Part shown: positions 1 to 6,348 of the stretch, in pieces
Layout of the letters: every line of letters begins with the position of its first letter
How positions within the stretch are numbered: position 1 is the stretch's first letter
Origin: Flavobacteriaceae bacterium
GTDB lineage: Bacteria; Bacteroidota; Bacteroidia; Flavobacteriales; Flavobacteriaceae
Length of the DNA stretch: 8,422 nt
Reading direction: 5' to 3'
Assembly: GCA_023301205.1 (NCBI GenBank)
Contig: JALZVC010000296.1
Span: 1-8,422 of the forward strand
The notes under the pieces: model-generated
What the model was told of the DNA's origin: nothing
Databases searched by the model: none
The model's input: only the letters and a program-made list of their open reading frames with translations
Made by a program: the position numbers and the translations under genes

Positions 1-98
1 CAAATGGCAAATAACACTCCAGAATATTTCTGATACAGTGCTCCTTGCGCTTGCGCATCTTGCTTCTTACATTGTATGATGAGCTGCTCTTCTGTCAA
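1..98 (-). CDS. ECF-type RNA polymerase sigma factor, N-terminal fragment (cut by the left edge)
   Basis: Only the first 32 codons lie in the window. They read LTEEQLIIQCKKQDAQAQGA and then LYQKYSGVLFAI. This is the start of region 2 as seen in Bacteroidota ECF (sigma-70 family) factors, where a helix with the pattern 'xxLixxckkgdxxAqxxLYxkYxxxlfxi' is usual. The proposed start is TTG at 98-96. In the same frame a TAA stop lies eight codons upstream with no ATG or GTG between, and there is no ATG in the visible coding part. A GGAG sequence sits 8 nt before the TTG, an unusually good ribosome binding site for this group. Such factors direct core RNA polymerase to a small regulon and are often paired with an anti-sigma gene, but any partner is outside the window. 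The family call is from recognition of a short fragment only. Confidence 0.72.
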   Translation of the reverse strand, partial: MTEEQLIIQCKKQDAQAQGALYQKYSGVLFAI

Positions 99-165
99 CG
101 TGTAGACTCCTTCTTTTGGTTAGTGTTCTGTAGTACTTAGAATAAAGGTACCGATTAATCATAAC

Positions 166-202
166 AAAATCAGGTTTCTACATACAATAGATACCTGATT
201 TT
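166..202 (-). terminator. Hairpin between recA and the sigma factor gene, possible terminator
   Basis: A perfect 10-bp inverted repeat, AAAATCAGGT and ACCTGATTTT, encloses 17 bases. Inside it, after one A-A mismatch, TCTA pairs with TAGA around a 7-nt loop, giving a 14-bp stem with one mismatch. On the minus strand it lies about 130 nt after the recA stop and before the sigma factor gene, and ends in four T residues. It may end recA transcription. The T tract is short and the stem is AT-rich, so it could also be a protein-binding dyad. Confidence 0.4.
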
Positions 203-334
203 AAAGATGGTTGCGTCTCGATTAATTTTTTATGAAACTATTAACGAGCGCGTATAATTTCAGAAACGTGATGTATTGAAGTTTTGTTCAATACAAACAC
301 AAATCATTGATAGTCAAATTTTCAGTATTCTTTA

Positions 335-1348
335 TTATTCTTGTAACGCTTTAATTGCCTCTTTTATTTTACCTTCTAACTCTTCCATTAATTCTGGGTT
401 GTCTAAAAGTAGTGCTTTTACCGCATCGCGTCCTTGTCCTAGCTTGGTTTCATCATAGCTAAACCAAGATCCGGCTTTTTTAACTATTTCAAAATTTACA
501 CCTAGATCAATAATCTCACCTACTTTAGAGATTCCCTTACCATACATAATATCAAACTCTGCTAATTTAAATGGTGGCGCTACTTTGTTCTTTACCACTT
601 TAACACGGGTTTTGTTACCCAACACATTACTGTCTGTATCTTTAATTTGTGTAGAACGACGTATATCAAGACGTACAGAGGCATAAAACTTTAATGCATT
701 ACCACCTGTAGTTGTTTCTGGATTACCAAACATTACCCCAATCTTTTCACGTAATTGATTAATAAAAATTACAGTACAATTAGTCTTACTTATTGATCCC
801 GTTAGTTTTCTTAAGGCTTGAGACATTAATCGTGCATGCAGTCCCATTTTACTATCACCCATCTCACCTTCTATTTCACTTTTAGGTGTTAATGCGGCTA
901 CAGAATCTATTACTACAATATCAATAGCACCAGAGCGGATTAGGTTATCTGCAATCTCTAATGCCTGCTCACCATTATCTGGCTGCGAAATAATTAAGTT
1001 CTCTATATCTACCCCTAAGCTTTCTGCATAATATCTATCAAAGGCGTGCTCCGCATCAATAAAGGCTGCGATACCTCCCTTTTTTTGTGCTTCGGCAATA
1101 GCGTGTAATGTTAATGTAGTCTTACCAGAAGATTCAGGCCCGTAAATTTCAACCACTCTTCCTCTTGGATATCCTCCAACTCCTAAAGCAACATCTAATC
1201 CCAAAGATCCAGAAGAAATTACTTCTACATCAACCACCTTGCGGTCACCCATTTTCATCACAGTTCCCTTACCGTAGGTCTTATCAAGCTTGTCTAAAGT
1301 TAATTTTAATGCTTTTAATTTCGCATCTTTTTCGCTATCCTTACTCAT
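335..1348 (-). CDS. recA: RecA recombinase
   Basis: RecA is the ATP-dependent strand-exchange protein of homologous recombination; it also acts as co-protease in the SOS response where LexA exists. At 337 residues it is a normal length for a bacterial RecA with a short C-terminal tail (E. coli has 353). Visible motifs are Walker A GPESSGKT at 70-77, the catalytic glutamate in DAEHAFD (E100), Walker [10 protein letters not shown] at 145-153, loop L1 around GEMGDSKMG (161-169), and DNA-binding loop L2 at about 207-221, with [10 protein letters not shown] at its start. The C-terminal domain contains [15 protein letters not shown] and ends in a mixed acidic and basic tail rather than the strongly acidic tail of E. 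coli. The ATG at 1348 is preceded by an A-rich leader without a Shine-Dalgarno sequence, as is usual in Bacteroidota. The gene is divergent from feoA and is probably transcribed alone. Confidence 0.98.
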   Translation of the reverse strand: MSKDSEKDAKLKALKLTLDKLDKTYGKGTVMKMGDRKVVDVEVISSGSLGLDVALGVGGYPRGRVVEIYGPESSGKTTLTLHAIAEAQKKGGIAAFIDAEHAFDRYYAESLGVDIENLIISQPDNGEQALEIADNLIRSGAIDIVVIDSVAALTPKSEIEGEMGDSKMGLHARLMSQALRKLTGSISKTNCTVIFINQLREKIGVMFGNPETTTGGNALKFYASVRLDIRRSTQIKDTDSNVLGNKTRVKVVKNKVAPPFKLAEFDIMYGKGISKVGEIIDLGVNFEIVKKAGSWFSYDETKLGQGRDAVKALLLDNPELMEELEGKIKEAIKALQE

Positions 1349-1380
1349 TATTTTTGAAATTTTAGTGTTTTAATATACGG

Positions 1381-1410
1381 CTAAAGTACAACAACTTGGA
1401 AATATTCCAA
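1381..1410 (-). promoter_or_regulatory. recA promoter (Bacteroidota type)
   Basis: Reading the minus strand, TTG (1410-1408) is followed after 19 nt by TACTTTAG (1388-1381), which differs from the Bacteroidota -7 consensus TAnnTTTG at one position. The expected transcription start is about 1374, leaving a leader of roughly 25 nt before the recA ATG. The spacing and position fit the consensus well. No mapped start site is known to me. Confidence 0.6.
1396..1410. promoter_or_regulatory. Perfect dyad in the recA promoter, candidate operator
   Basis: TTGGAA-ATA-TTCCAA is a perfect 6-bp inverted repeat with a 3-bp centre. It lies between and overlaps the -33 and -7 elements of the recA promoter, where a bound repressor would block polymerase. 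The overlapping 12-bp palindrome CAAAATATTTTG (1408-1419) extends the symmetry upstream. A damage-response repressor is the natural guess for recA, but I know no established operator of this sequence in flavobacteria, so the regulator is unassigned. Confidence 0.4.
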
Positions 1411-1504
1411 AATATTTTGACATAAATCCTAGTGCCTGTAAAAATAGTGAATTTATAAGTAATTTAGTAGAACGTTAAAGTCTAGAAGTTCCCCGTTAAA
1501 ACCA

Positions 1505-1535
1505 TTGCACACCAAGAACAAAACACCTACTTTTG
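1505..1535 (+). promoter_or_regulatory. feoA promoter (Bacteroidota type)
   Basis: TTG at 1505-1507 is followed after 20 nt by TACTTTTG at 1528-1535, an exact match to the TAnnTTTG -7 consensus of Bacteroidota primary sigma factor promoters. The expected start of transcription is near 1541, about 22 nt before the feoA ATG. This is the best promoter in the window and should drive feoA and feoB. Confidence 0.7.
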
Positions 1536-1563
1536 TCTTGTTTAAAATCAATCTAAATAACAA

Positions 1564-1791
1564 ATGCCTACAATTGCTTCATTAAAAAAAGGACAGCGCG
1601 CTATAATTAAAGAGTTTTCTGTTGATGTAGTACCTCTAAAATTATTAGAGATGGGGTGCCTTCCGGGCAATGAAGTGGCATTAGTACAAATTGCTCCATT
1701 TCAAGATCCTTTGTACCTTACTATTAATGGAAGTCATCTTGCCATTAGAAAAGAAACAGCGGAGCAGATTGAGATAGAACTTATTGAATAA
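1564..1791 (+). CDS. feoA: FeoA, small cytoplasmic partner of the FeoB ferrous iron transporter
   Basis: A 75-residue protein with the SH3-like FeoA core. The recognisable pieces are an N-terminal lead-in, SLKKGQRAIIKEF, the conserved turn LLEMGCLPGNEV (about 27-38), then PLYLTINGSHLAIRKETAEQI near the end. FeoA proteins are about 75-85 residues and are required for or modulate FeoB-mediated Fe(II) import, probably by contacting the FeoB cytoplasmic domain. The ATG follows a strong Bacteroidota promoter by about 28 nt, with no Shine-Dalgarno sequence. feoB starts 72 nt downstream on the same strand, so the two are very likely co-transcribed. In many Bacteroidota FeoA is fused to the N terminus of FeoB; here it is a separate gene. 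Confidence 0.93.
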   Translation: MPTIASLKKGQRAIIKEFSVDVVPLKLLEMGCLPGNEVALVQIAPFQDPLYLTINGSHLAIRKETAEQIEIELIE

Positions 1792-1863
1792 CAAAGAACA
1801 AGTAAGTATCGAGAGATTCTAAAAATATAAAATCACTTTGCTGGCAATGAGCGAAGTCTAAAT

Positions 1864-3963
1864 ATGGCAAAACAGCTTAATGTTGCTTTAATAGGAAACC
1901 CAAACACGGGTAAAACATCTGTATTCAACAGACTTACAGGACTTAACCAACAAGTAGGTAATTATCCTGGCATCACGGTAGAGAAAAAGCAAGGAATTTG
2001 CAAACTAGGACGTAATATCAAAGCCCACGTTATAGATCTTCCAGGCACCTACAGCTTAAATGCTTCATCACTGGATGAGAATGTTGTTATCGAGTTATTA
2101 CTTAATAAAAATGATAAAGATTATCCAGATGTTGCCGTTGTGGTAGCAGATGTAGAAAATCTAAAAAGGAACCTCCTTCTTTTTACTCAGATAAAAGATT
2201 TAGGCATCCCTACCATCCTTGCTATTAATATGGCAGATAGGATGAAACGCAAGGCAATATCGATTGATATTGAGCAACTAGAACAAAGACTGGAAACAAA
2301 GATTGCCTTAATTAGTTCTCGAAAAAATATAGGTTTTGATAACCTTAAAGTGCTTATTACAAACTATAATAGTCTTAATACAAAACCTTGTATGAGCGCC
2401 TCTATTATTGCGCCAGAGTATTTTAATAGATTGCGCAAAACGTTTCCAACACAGGATTTATATAAATTGTGGTTGGTTATTACCCAAGATGTAAACTTCG
2501 GAAAATTAGACCGGCAAGAATTAAAGGGAGTCGCGAGTTTTAAAACAGAATCTGAAAGTAATCTTAAACGCCTTCAGCAAAAAGAAACCATTGCGCGTTA
2601 CCAATTTATTAATGACGTTTTAAAAGAAACTCTTCATATTGATAAAGCAAATGCAAAAGATTTAAGAAGCAGTCTTGACAGAGTCTTAATACATCCTATT
2701 TGGGGTTATGTAATTTTCTTCGGAATTTTATTACTCATTTTTCAGGCTATTTTTGACTGGAGTACTTACCCAATGGACTGGATTGATAGTAGTTTTGCCT
2801 CTTTTAGTGAATGGGTTAAAGGCGCATTACCTGCTGGAGATTTTACAAACCTTATCGCCGAAGGAATTATTCCTGGGCTGGGAGGGATCGTTATTTTTAT
2901 TCCACAAATTGCTTTTCTGTTTCTATTCATTTCTATCTTAGAAGAAAGCGGGTATATGAGTCGGGTGGTCTTTCTAATGGATCGTGTTATGCGCCGTTTT
3001 GGGCTAAGTGGTAAAAGTGTCGTGCCTTTAATATCTGGTACTGCCTGTGCGATACCGGCAATAATGGCTACACGTAATATAGAAAACTGGAAAGAACGAT
3101 TAATCACCATTTTAGTAACGCCTTTTACCACCTGCGCCGCTCGTTTGCCTGTATATCTCATCATCATTTCATTAGTAGTACCAGAACAGCGTGTTCTTGG
3201 TATTTTTACCTTGCAAGGGTTTACATTGCTGTTTATGTATGCTCTTGGATTTGGTACGGCTATCTTTTCTGCCTGGCTTTTAGACCGGTTTTTAAAGATA
3301 AAAACCAAAACATTTTTTGTGGTCGAAATGCCAAATTACAAACTCCCTTTGTTTAAAAATGTAGCTATTACTGTGATCGAGAAAACAAAGTCATTTGTGC
3401 TTGGTGCTGGTAAAATTATCTTAGCAATTTCAATTATTTTATGGGTTTTAGCCTCCTATGGTCCTGGCGATTTTAATAATGCACAAACTATAGTTGTACA
3501 ACAGAATATTTCAGAAACACTTACACCAGAAGAATTAAACACAAAAATAGCATCCTTTAAATTAGAACATAGTTATATAGGTATTCTAGGTAAAGGAATT
3601 GAGCCAATGGTGGCACCATTAGGTTATGACTGGAAAATAGGAATCGCAATTATTAGTAGTTTTGCGGCTCGTGAGGTGTTTGTAGGAACACTGGCCACGA
3701 TTTATAGCGTAGGGAGTGAAAAAGAAGAAACCATTAAAAATAGAATGGCTGCCGAGATAAATCCTATTTCAGGAACACCTTTATATAATTTTGCAAGTGG
3801 CGTGTCGCTCTTACTATTTTATGCTTTTGCCATGCAATGTATGAGTACCATAGCTATTGTAAAAAGAGAAACCAATGGCTGGAAATGGCCTTTGTGGCAG
3901 TTTAGTGTAATGACGGCAATTGCCTATGTGGTAGCACTCGCAGCGTATCAATTTTTAAAGTAG
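1864..3963 (+). CDS. feoB: FeoB, ferrous iron transporter with GTPase domain
   Basis: Inner-membrane Fe(II) importer of 699 residues, the usual length for the group. The N-terminal G domain shows G1 GNPNTGKT (11-18), the G2 threonine in GITVE (T38), G3 DLPG (58-61), G4 NMAD (122-125) and a likely G5 SSRKN (151-155). A helical spacer follows to about residue 270. The membrane part has the two pseudo-repeated gate regions: GLSGKSVVPLISGTACAIPA and the following IMATR (380-404, with C395), and SSFAAREVFVG (598-608). Between them lies TPFTTCAARLPVY (419-431, with C424). These cysteines lie where FeoB proteins carry pore cysteines thought to handle the metal. A soluble segment at about 530-575 separates the helices of the second half. 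The last segment, FYAFAMQCMSTIAIVKRETN, is also typical of FeoB. It follows feoA, and a probable FeoB-associated protein lies two genes downstream. No frameshift or missing motif was seen. Confidence 0.97.
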   Translation: MAKQLNVALIGNPNTGKTSVFNRLTGLNQQVGNYPGITVEKKQGICKLGRNIKAHVIDLPGTYSLNASSLDENVVIELLLNKNDKDYPDVAVVVADVENLKRNLLLFTQIKDLGIPTILAINMADRMKRKAISIDIEQLEQRLETKIALISSRKNIGFDNLKVLITNYNSLNTKPCMSASIIAPEYFNRLRKTFPTQDLYKLWLVITQDVNFGKLDRQELKGVASFKTESESNLKRLQQKETIARYQFINDVLKETLHIDKANAKDLRSSLDRVLIHPIWGYVIFFGILLLIFQAIFDWSTYPMDWIDSSFASFSEWVKGALPAGDFTNLIAEGIIPGLGGIVIFIPQIAFLFLFISILEESGYMSRVVFLMDRVMRRFGLSGKSVVPLISGTACAIPAIMATRNIENWKERLITILVTPFTTCAARLPVYLIIISLVVPEQRVLGIFTLQGFTLLFMYALGFGTAIFSAWLLDRFLKIKTKTFFVVEMPNYKLPLFKNVAITVIEKTKSFVLGAGKIILAISIILWVLASYGPGDFNNAQTIVVQQNISETLTPEELNTKIASFKLEHSYIGILGKGIEPMVAPLGYDWKIGIAIISSFAAREVFVGTLATIYSVGSEKEETIKNRMAAEINPISGTPLYNFASGVSLLLFYAFAMQCMSTIAIVKRETNGWKWPLWQFSVMTAIAYVVALAAYQFLK

Positions 3964-4102
3964 AAATGAACTGAAACAGGGGAGTTTAAAAAAACTGTAT
4001 CTTTCTTTATTGAAATCGGACTTGAAAGGAATTTAGTAAAAATAAGACTCCATACCTAACTATAAAATAACGATTAACGTTACTATCTAATCTTAAAAAC
4101 TA

Positions 4103-4567
4103 ATGCTTACAAAGCTTCCGTACATATTAATCCTGTCTGCAATGGTTTTAACCTCTTGTGGTAGTAGTGATGACCCTGGCTGTTTTGTTAGTGATATTAA
4201 TTTTACAAATCTAGAGTCTGCATTTGATTGTGAAAACACTGAAAATTTATTAGAAATAAACCTTCAAGATACGTTTACGCTTATCAATACCCAAGCTGAC
4301 TTTGAGGGGCAAACTTCTGGTCCTTGTGCGCCAGAGATAGACTTTGAAAATTTCACTTTGATTATTGGGAAGCAATCATTAGCAAACGGAAATTCATCGA
4401 TTAGCTATGATTACACAAATGATTGCGCAACAAATAGTAATACATTAAACGTTACCTTTAACCAAAACGCAACAACAGAAGCACCCAATATTACCTACCA
4501 TATCCTATCGCCAAAAATAGAAGAAGGCACTATGGTAGAAGTTATCATTGAAATTAATAATTCTTAA
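4103..4567 (+). CDS. Small cysteine-containing lipoprotein of unknown function in the feo locus
   Basis: A 154-residue lipoprotein. The N terminus has a charged start, a hydrophobic stretch and a lipobox LTSC with the lipidated cysteine at position 19. GSSDDPG follows, an acidic run of the kind linked to surface export of lipoproteins in Bacteroidota. The mature part has four more cysteines (27, 43, 75, 108), enough for two disulfides, and ends in alternating beta-like segments (ITYHILSPKIEEGTMVEVII) suggesting a small beta-sandwich. I do not recognise a named family. It lies 139 nt after feoB and ends only 2 nt before the ATG of the FeoB-associated small protein, so those two are almost certainly one transcription unit. 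I found no clear promoter in the 139-nt gap, so read-through from feoB is possible. A role in metal handling is suggested only by position. Confidence 0.85.
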   Translation: MLTKLPYILILSAMVLTSCGSSDDPGCFVSDINFTNLESAFDCENTENLLEINLQDTFTLINTQADFEGQTSGPCAPEIDFENFTLIIGKQSLANGNSSISYDYTNDCATNSNTLNVTFNQNATTEAPNITYHILSPKIEEGTMVEVIIEINNS

Positions 4568-4569
4568 AA

Positions 4570-4734
4570 ATGGACATTCAACTTGTATTAGTCATTACTA
4601 CCTTTATTGCTGCAGTAAGTTACATCCTTTATACCTTTGTATTTAAGTCGATGTTACAAAAGAAAAAGCGCACTCTAGGAACACTTGACGGAGGTAACAC
4701 AAAATGTGGTAAAGACGATTGTGGTTGCCATTAA
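4570..4734 (+). CDS. FeoB-associated Cys-rich membrane protein (54 residues)
   Basis: A small gene of 54 codons plus stop. The protein begins MDIQLVLVITTFIAAVSYIL. One membrane helix covers about residues 4-25, a basic stretch KSMLQKKKR follows (26-34), and the short tail carries three cysteines (46, 51, 53) as CGKDDCGCH at the very end. This layout of one span, a basic turn and a C-terminal Cys cluster is that of the small FeoB-associated Cys-rich membrane proteins found next to feoB in many bacteria. They are thought to assist FeoB, possibly as a redox or Fe-S-type element like FeoC, though the function is not firmly known. The basic flank predicts a cytoplasmic tail. Here it is separated from feoB by the lipoprotein gene, starts 2 nt after that gene's stop, and its own stop abuts the stop of the convergent gene. 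Confidence 0.85.
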   Translation: MDIQLVLVITTFIAAVSYILYTFVFKSMLQKKKRTLGTLDGGNTKCGKDDCGCH

Positions 4735-5139
4735 TTATTGAGACACCACTCTTGTTAGCAAAGCATAAGGTGCGCTATCCTCTTTAGAGATGTTAGCGTC
4801 TGGATACGGGCTTAATCGCAAAAAATGTAGCTCTTTATTAAAAAGCGATGCAAGTACTGCCGCTCCGTTTTTAAATGTAATTGTTTCTTCTACAGTATCA
4901 CCATTGGTGCCAATAATGCGAACTAGTACTTTAGCCTGTCCTGCCCAGGCACAATCCACGTTTTTAGGACATCTAGAGTCCTCTAGGACTTCGAGAAATG
5001 TAATCGCTAAACCATCAATATCAACCGTTTTATTTAAACCAATTTTAACCACAATCTGCGGTACTTCTATTGGTTTATCTTCTTGCGCCATTAATGGAAT
5101 CGTTAATAATACTGTAAGAATAAAAAGTAAAGGTTTCAT
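4735..5139 (-). CDS. Secreted protein of unknown function with a CPxxxxCxWAG motif
   Basis: A 134-residue protein with a classical signal peptide, MKPLLFILTVLLTIPLMAQ, probably cleaved near residues 18-19, so it is periplasmic or secreted. The mature part is about 115 residues and rich in predicted beta strands. Its clearest motif is DSRCPKNVDCAWAGQAKV (about 54-71), in which C57 and C63 probably form a disulfide. I recognise this DSRCP-x4-C-x-WAG-x-A block from uncharacterised secreted proteins of Bacteroidota and other Gram-negatives, but know no function for it. The gene begins 48 nt after the stop of the upstream permease on the same strand and could be the last gene of that operon. A weak TATCTTTA element at 5166-5159 might serve as its own promoter. 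Its stop codon directly abuts the stop of the convergent FeoB-associated gene. Confidence 0.85.
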   Translation of the reverse strand: MKPLLFILTVLLTIPLMAQEDKPIEVPQIVVKIGLNKTVDIDGLAITFLEVLEDSRCPKNVDCAWAGQAKVLVRIIGTNGDTVEETITFKNGAAVLASLFNKELHFLRLSPYPDANISKEDSAPYALLTRVVSQ

Positions 5140-5187
5140 CTGTATAAAATTTCGGTTTTAAAGATATATGAAATAATGATGCCAAAT

Positions 5188-6348
5188 CTAACCTCTAAAC
5201 AAAAAGAAGTCGTCTTTTAAATGCTCGATCTTTTCATCTTTGTTAGTGATAATGTATTCTAGAGCAATATTTGTAAAGTTATTCCCTTTTTCTGTGAGTG
5301 ACACCACTTTATTATCAATTACAATTAAGTTGTTCTTTTCTGCTAAATCTACCACCGTTTTAGCGCGAATTTTCTGCCAATTTATGTGCTCTTGCAAATG
5401 ATTAATATGGCGTTCTTCAACTTCGTTGTGATTATTTAAATGTAATAAAAACGTAAGTAAAGATACTTCTATTCGTTGCTGTTTTTGACGATACATCACC
5501 GCGATTAGCCCTTTATTGGGAGCGAATAAGTACACGATTAAAAATACAATTCCGAGCATGGTAGAGATTGATCCTGCAATAGATGCGTCTAACCAGTGCG
5601 CCAACCAATATCCAGAAATGGCAGAAAACACACCAAACAACACCGAAAGCACCAGCATCTTTTTTAAATCTGAAGTTAGCAAATAGGATGTAGCAGCCGG
5701 CGCAATCATTAAAGCGACAACGAGAATAGCTCCCACGGCCTCAAAAGCACCTACCACGGTAATCGAAGAAACAGACATTAAACCGTAATGTAAAATAGCA
5801 GGAGAAAAACCAAGTGCAGAAGAGAGCCCAACATCAAAAGTACTCACTTTTAGTTCTTTAAAAAACAGTAATAAGAGCGTGATGGTTATGATCAAAATTA
5901 CACCCATTACCCATAAAGATTTTGGCCCCAGATCCATACCACTCATCATTAAACGGTCAAAAGGAGCAAAGGCGAGCTCTCCTAATAAAACCGCGTCTAC
6001 ATCAAGATGAACATCATTTGCATTCTTAGCAATCAAAATAACCCCAATACTAAAAAGAGCAGGGAAGACTAAACCAATAGCGGTGTCTTCTTTAACTAAT
6101 CCTGTTTTTTGAATCCACTCTACCAAGACCACAGTGAAAATACCGGTGATTGCAGCAAGAATAATTAATAATGGCGAATTTAAATCTTGTGTAATAAAGA
6201 ACCCCAGTACAATACCAGGTAAAATAGAATGACTTATGGCATCACTAATCAATGCCATTTTACGGAGTACTAAAAACACACCCGGTATCGCACACGCTAT
6301 TGCAACTACTGCTGCTATTAATTGTATTTCTATCTGTGGGTTACTCAT
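5188..6348 (-). CDS. Metal ABC transporter permease (ABC-3 family) with C-terminal winged-helix-like extension
   Basis: Membrane subunit of a Mn/Fe/Zn importer of the TroCD/MntCD kind. The start chosen (6348, protein MSNPQIEIQLI, 386 residues) overlaps the stop of the upstream permease by 8 nt (ATGAGTAA), a common coupling arrangement. An in-frame ATG at 6366 would add six residues. The ABC-3 core spans about residues 1-278, with VFLVLRKMALISDAISHSIL near the start, KEDTAIGLVFPALFSIGVIL, and GAILVVALMIAPAATSYLL. Family members usually end soon after this core (about 270-290 residues). Here about 100 more follow, containing a helix-turn-helix-like run and a wing-like strand pair ending VVSLTEKGNNF (about 348-358), which resembles the end of a DtxR-type winged helix. 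No DtxR metal-binding or SH3 part is present. It probably pairs with the upstream permease as a heterodimer. Substrate cannot be fixed from sequence. Confidence 0.92.
   Translation of the reverse strand: MSNPQIEIQLIAAVVAIACAIPGVFLVLRKMALISDAISHSILPGIVLGFFITQDLNSPLLIILAAITGIFTVVLVEWIQKTGLVKEDTAIGLVFPALFSIGVILIAKNANDVHLDVDAVLLGELAFAPFDRLMMSGMDLGPKSLWVMGVILIITITLLLLFFKELKVSTFDVGLSSALGFSPAILHYGLMSVSSITVVGAFEAVGAILVVALMIAPAATSYLLTSDLKKMLVLSVLFGVFSAISGYWLAHWLDASIAGSISTMLGIVFLIVYLFAPNKGLIAVMYRQKQQRIEVSLLTFLLHLNNHNEVEERHINHLQEHINWQKIRAKTVVDLAEKNNLIVIDNKVVSLTEKGNNFTNIALEYIITNKDEKIEHLKDDFFLFRG

Noticed and set aside
41..56. Short tandem TTGCGC repeat
   Set aside because: It encodes the AQAQ residues of the sigma factor and is only two copies, so it is explained by coding sequence.
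253..258. TATAAT hexamer on the plus strand after recA
   Set aside because: No -35 partner and no plus-strand gene follow it. In a Bacteroidota-type genome the TAnnTTTG element is the relevant signal, and such hexamers are common by chance in AT-rich spacers.
276..458. Small plus-strand open frame overlapping the recA 3' end
   Set aside because: Most of it is antisense to the conserved RecA C terminus and it has no promoter or binding site.
2766..3308. 180-codon open frame on the minus strand inside feoB
   Set aside because: It lies wholly opposite the well-conserved FeoB membrane domain. Its translation is basic and low in recognisable motifs, as expected for the reverse of a hydrophobic coding region.
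3964..4102. Terminator or separate promoter between feoB and the lipoprotein gene
   Set aside because: The only stem seen is AGTTT/AAACT around four A residues, too weak to call. TATCTTTC at 3999-4006 has no TTG at a suitable distance.
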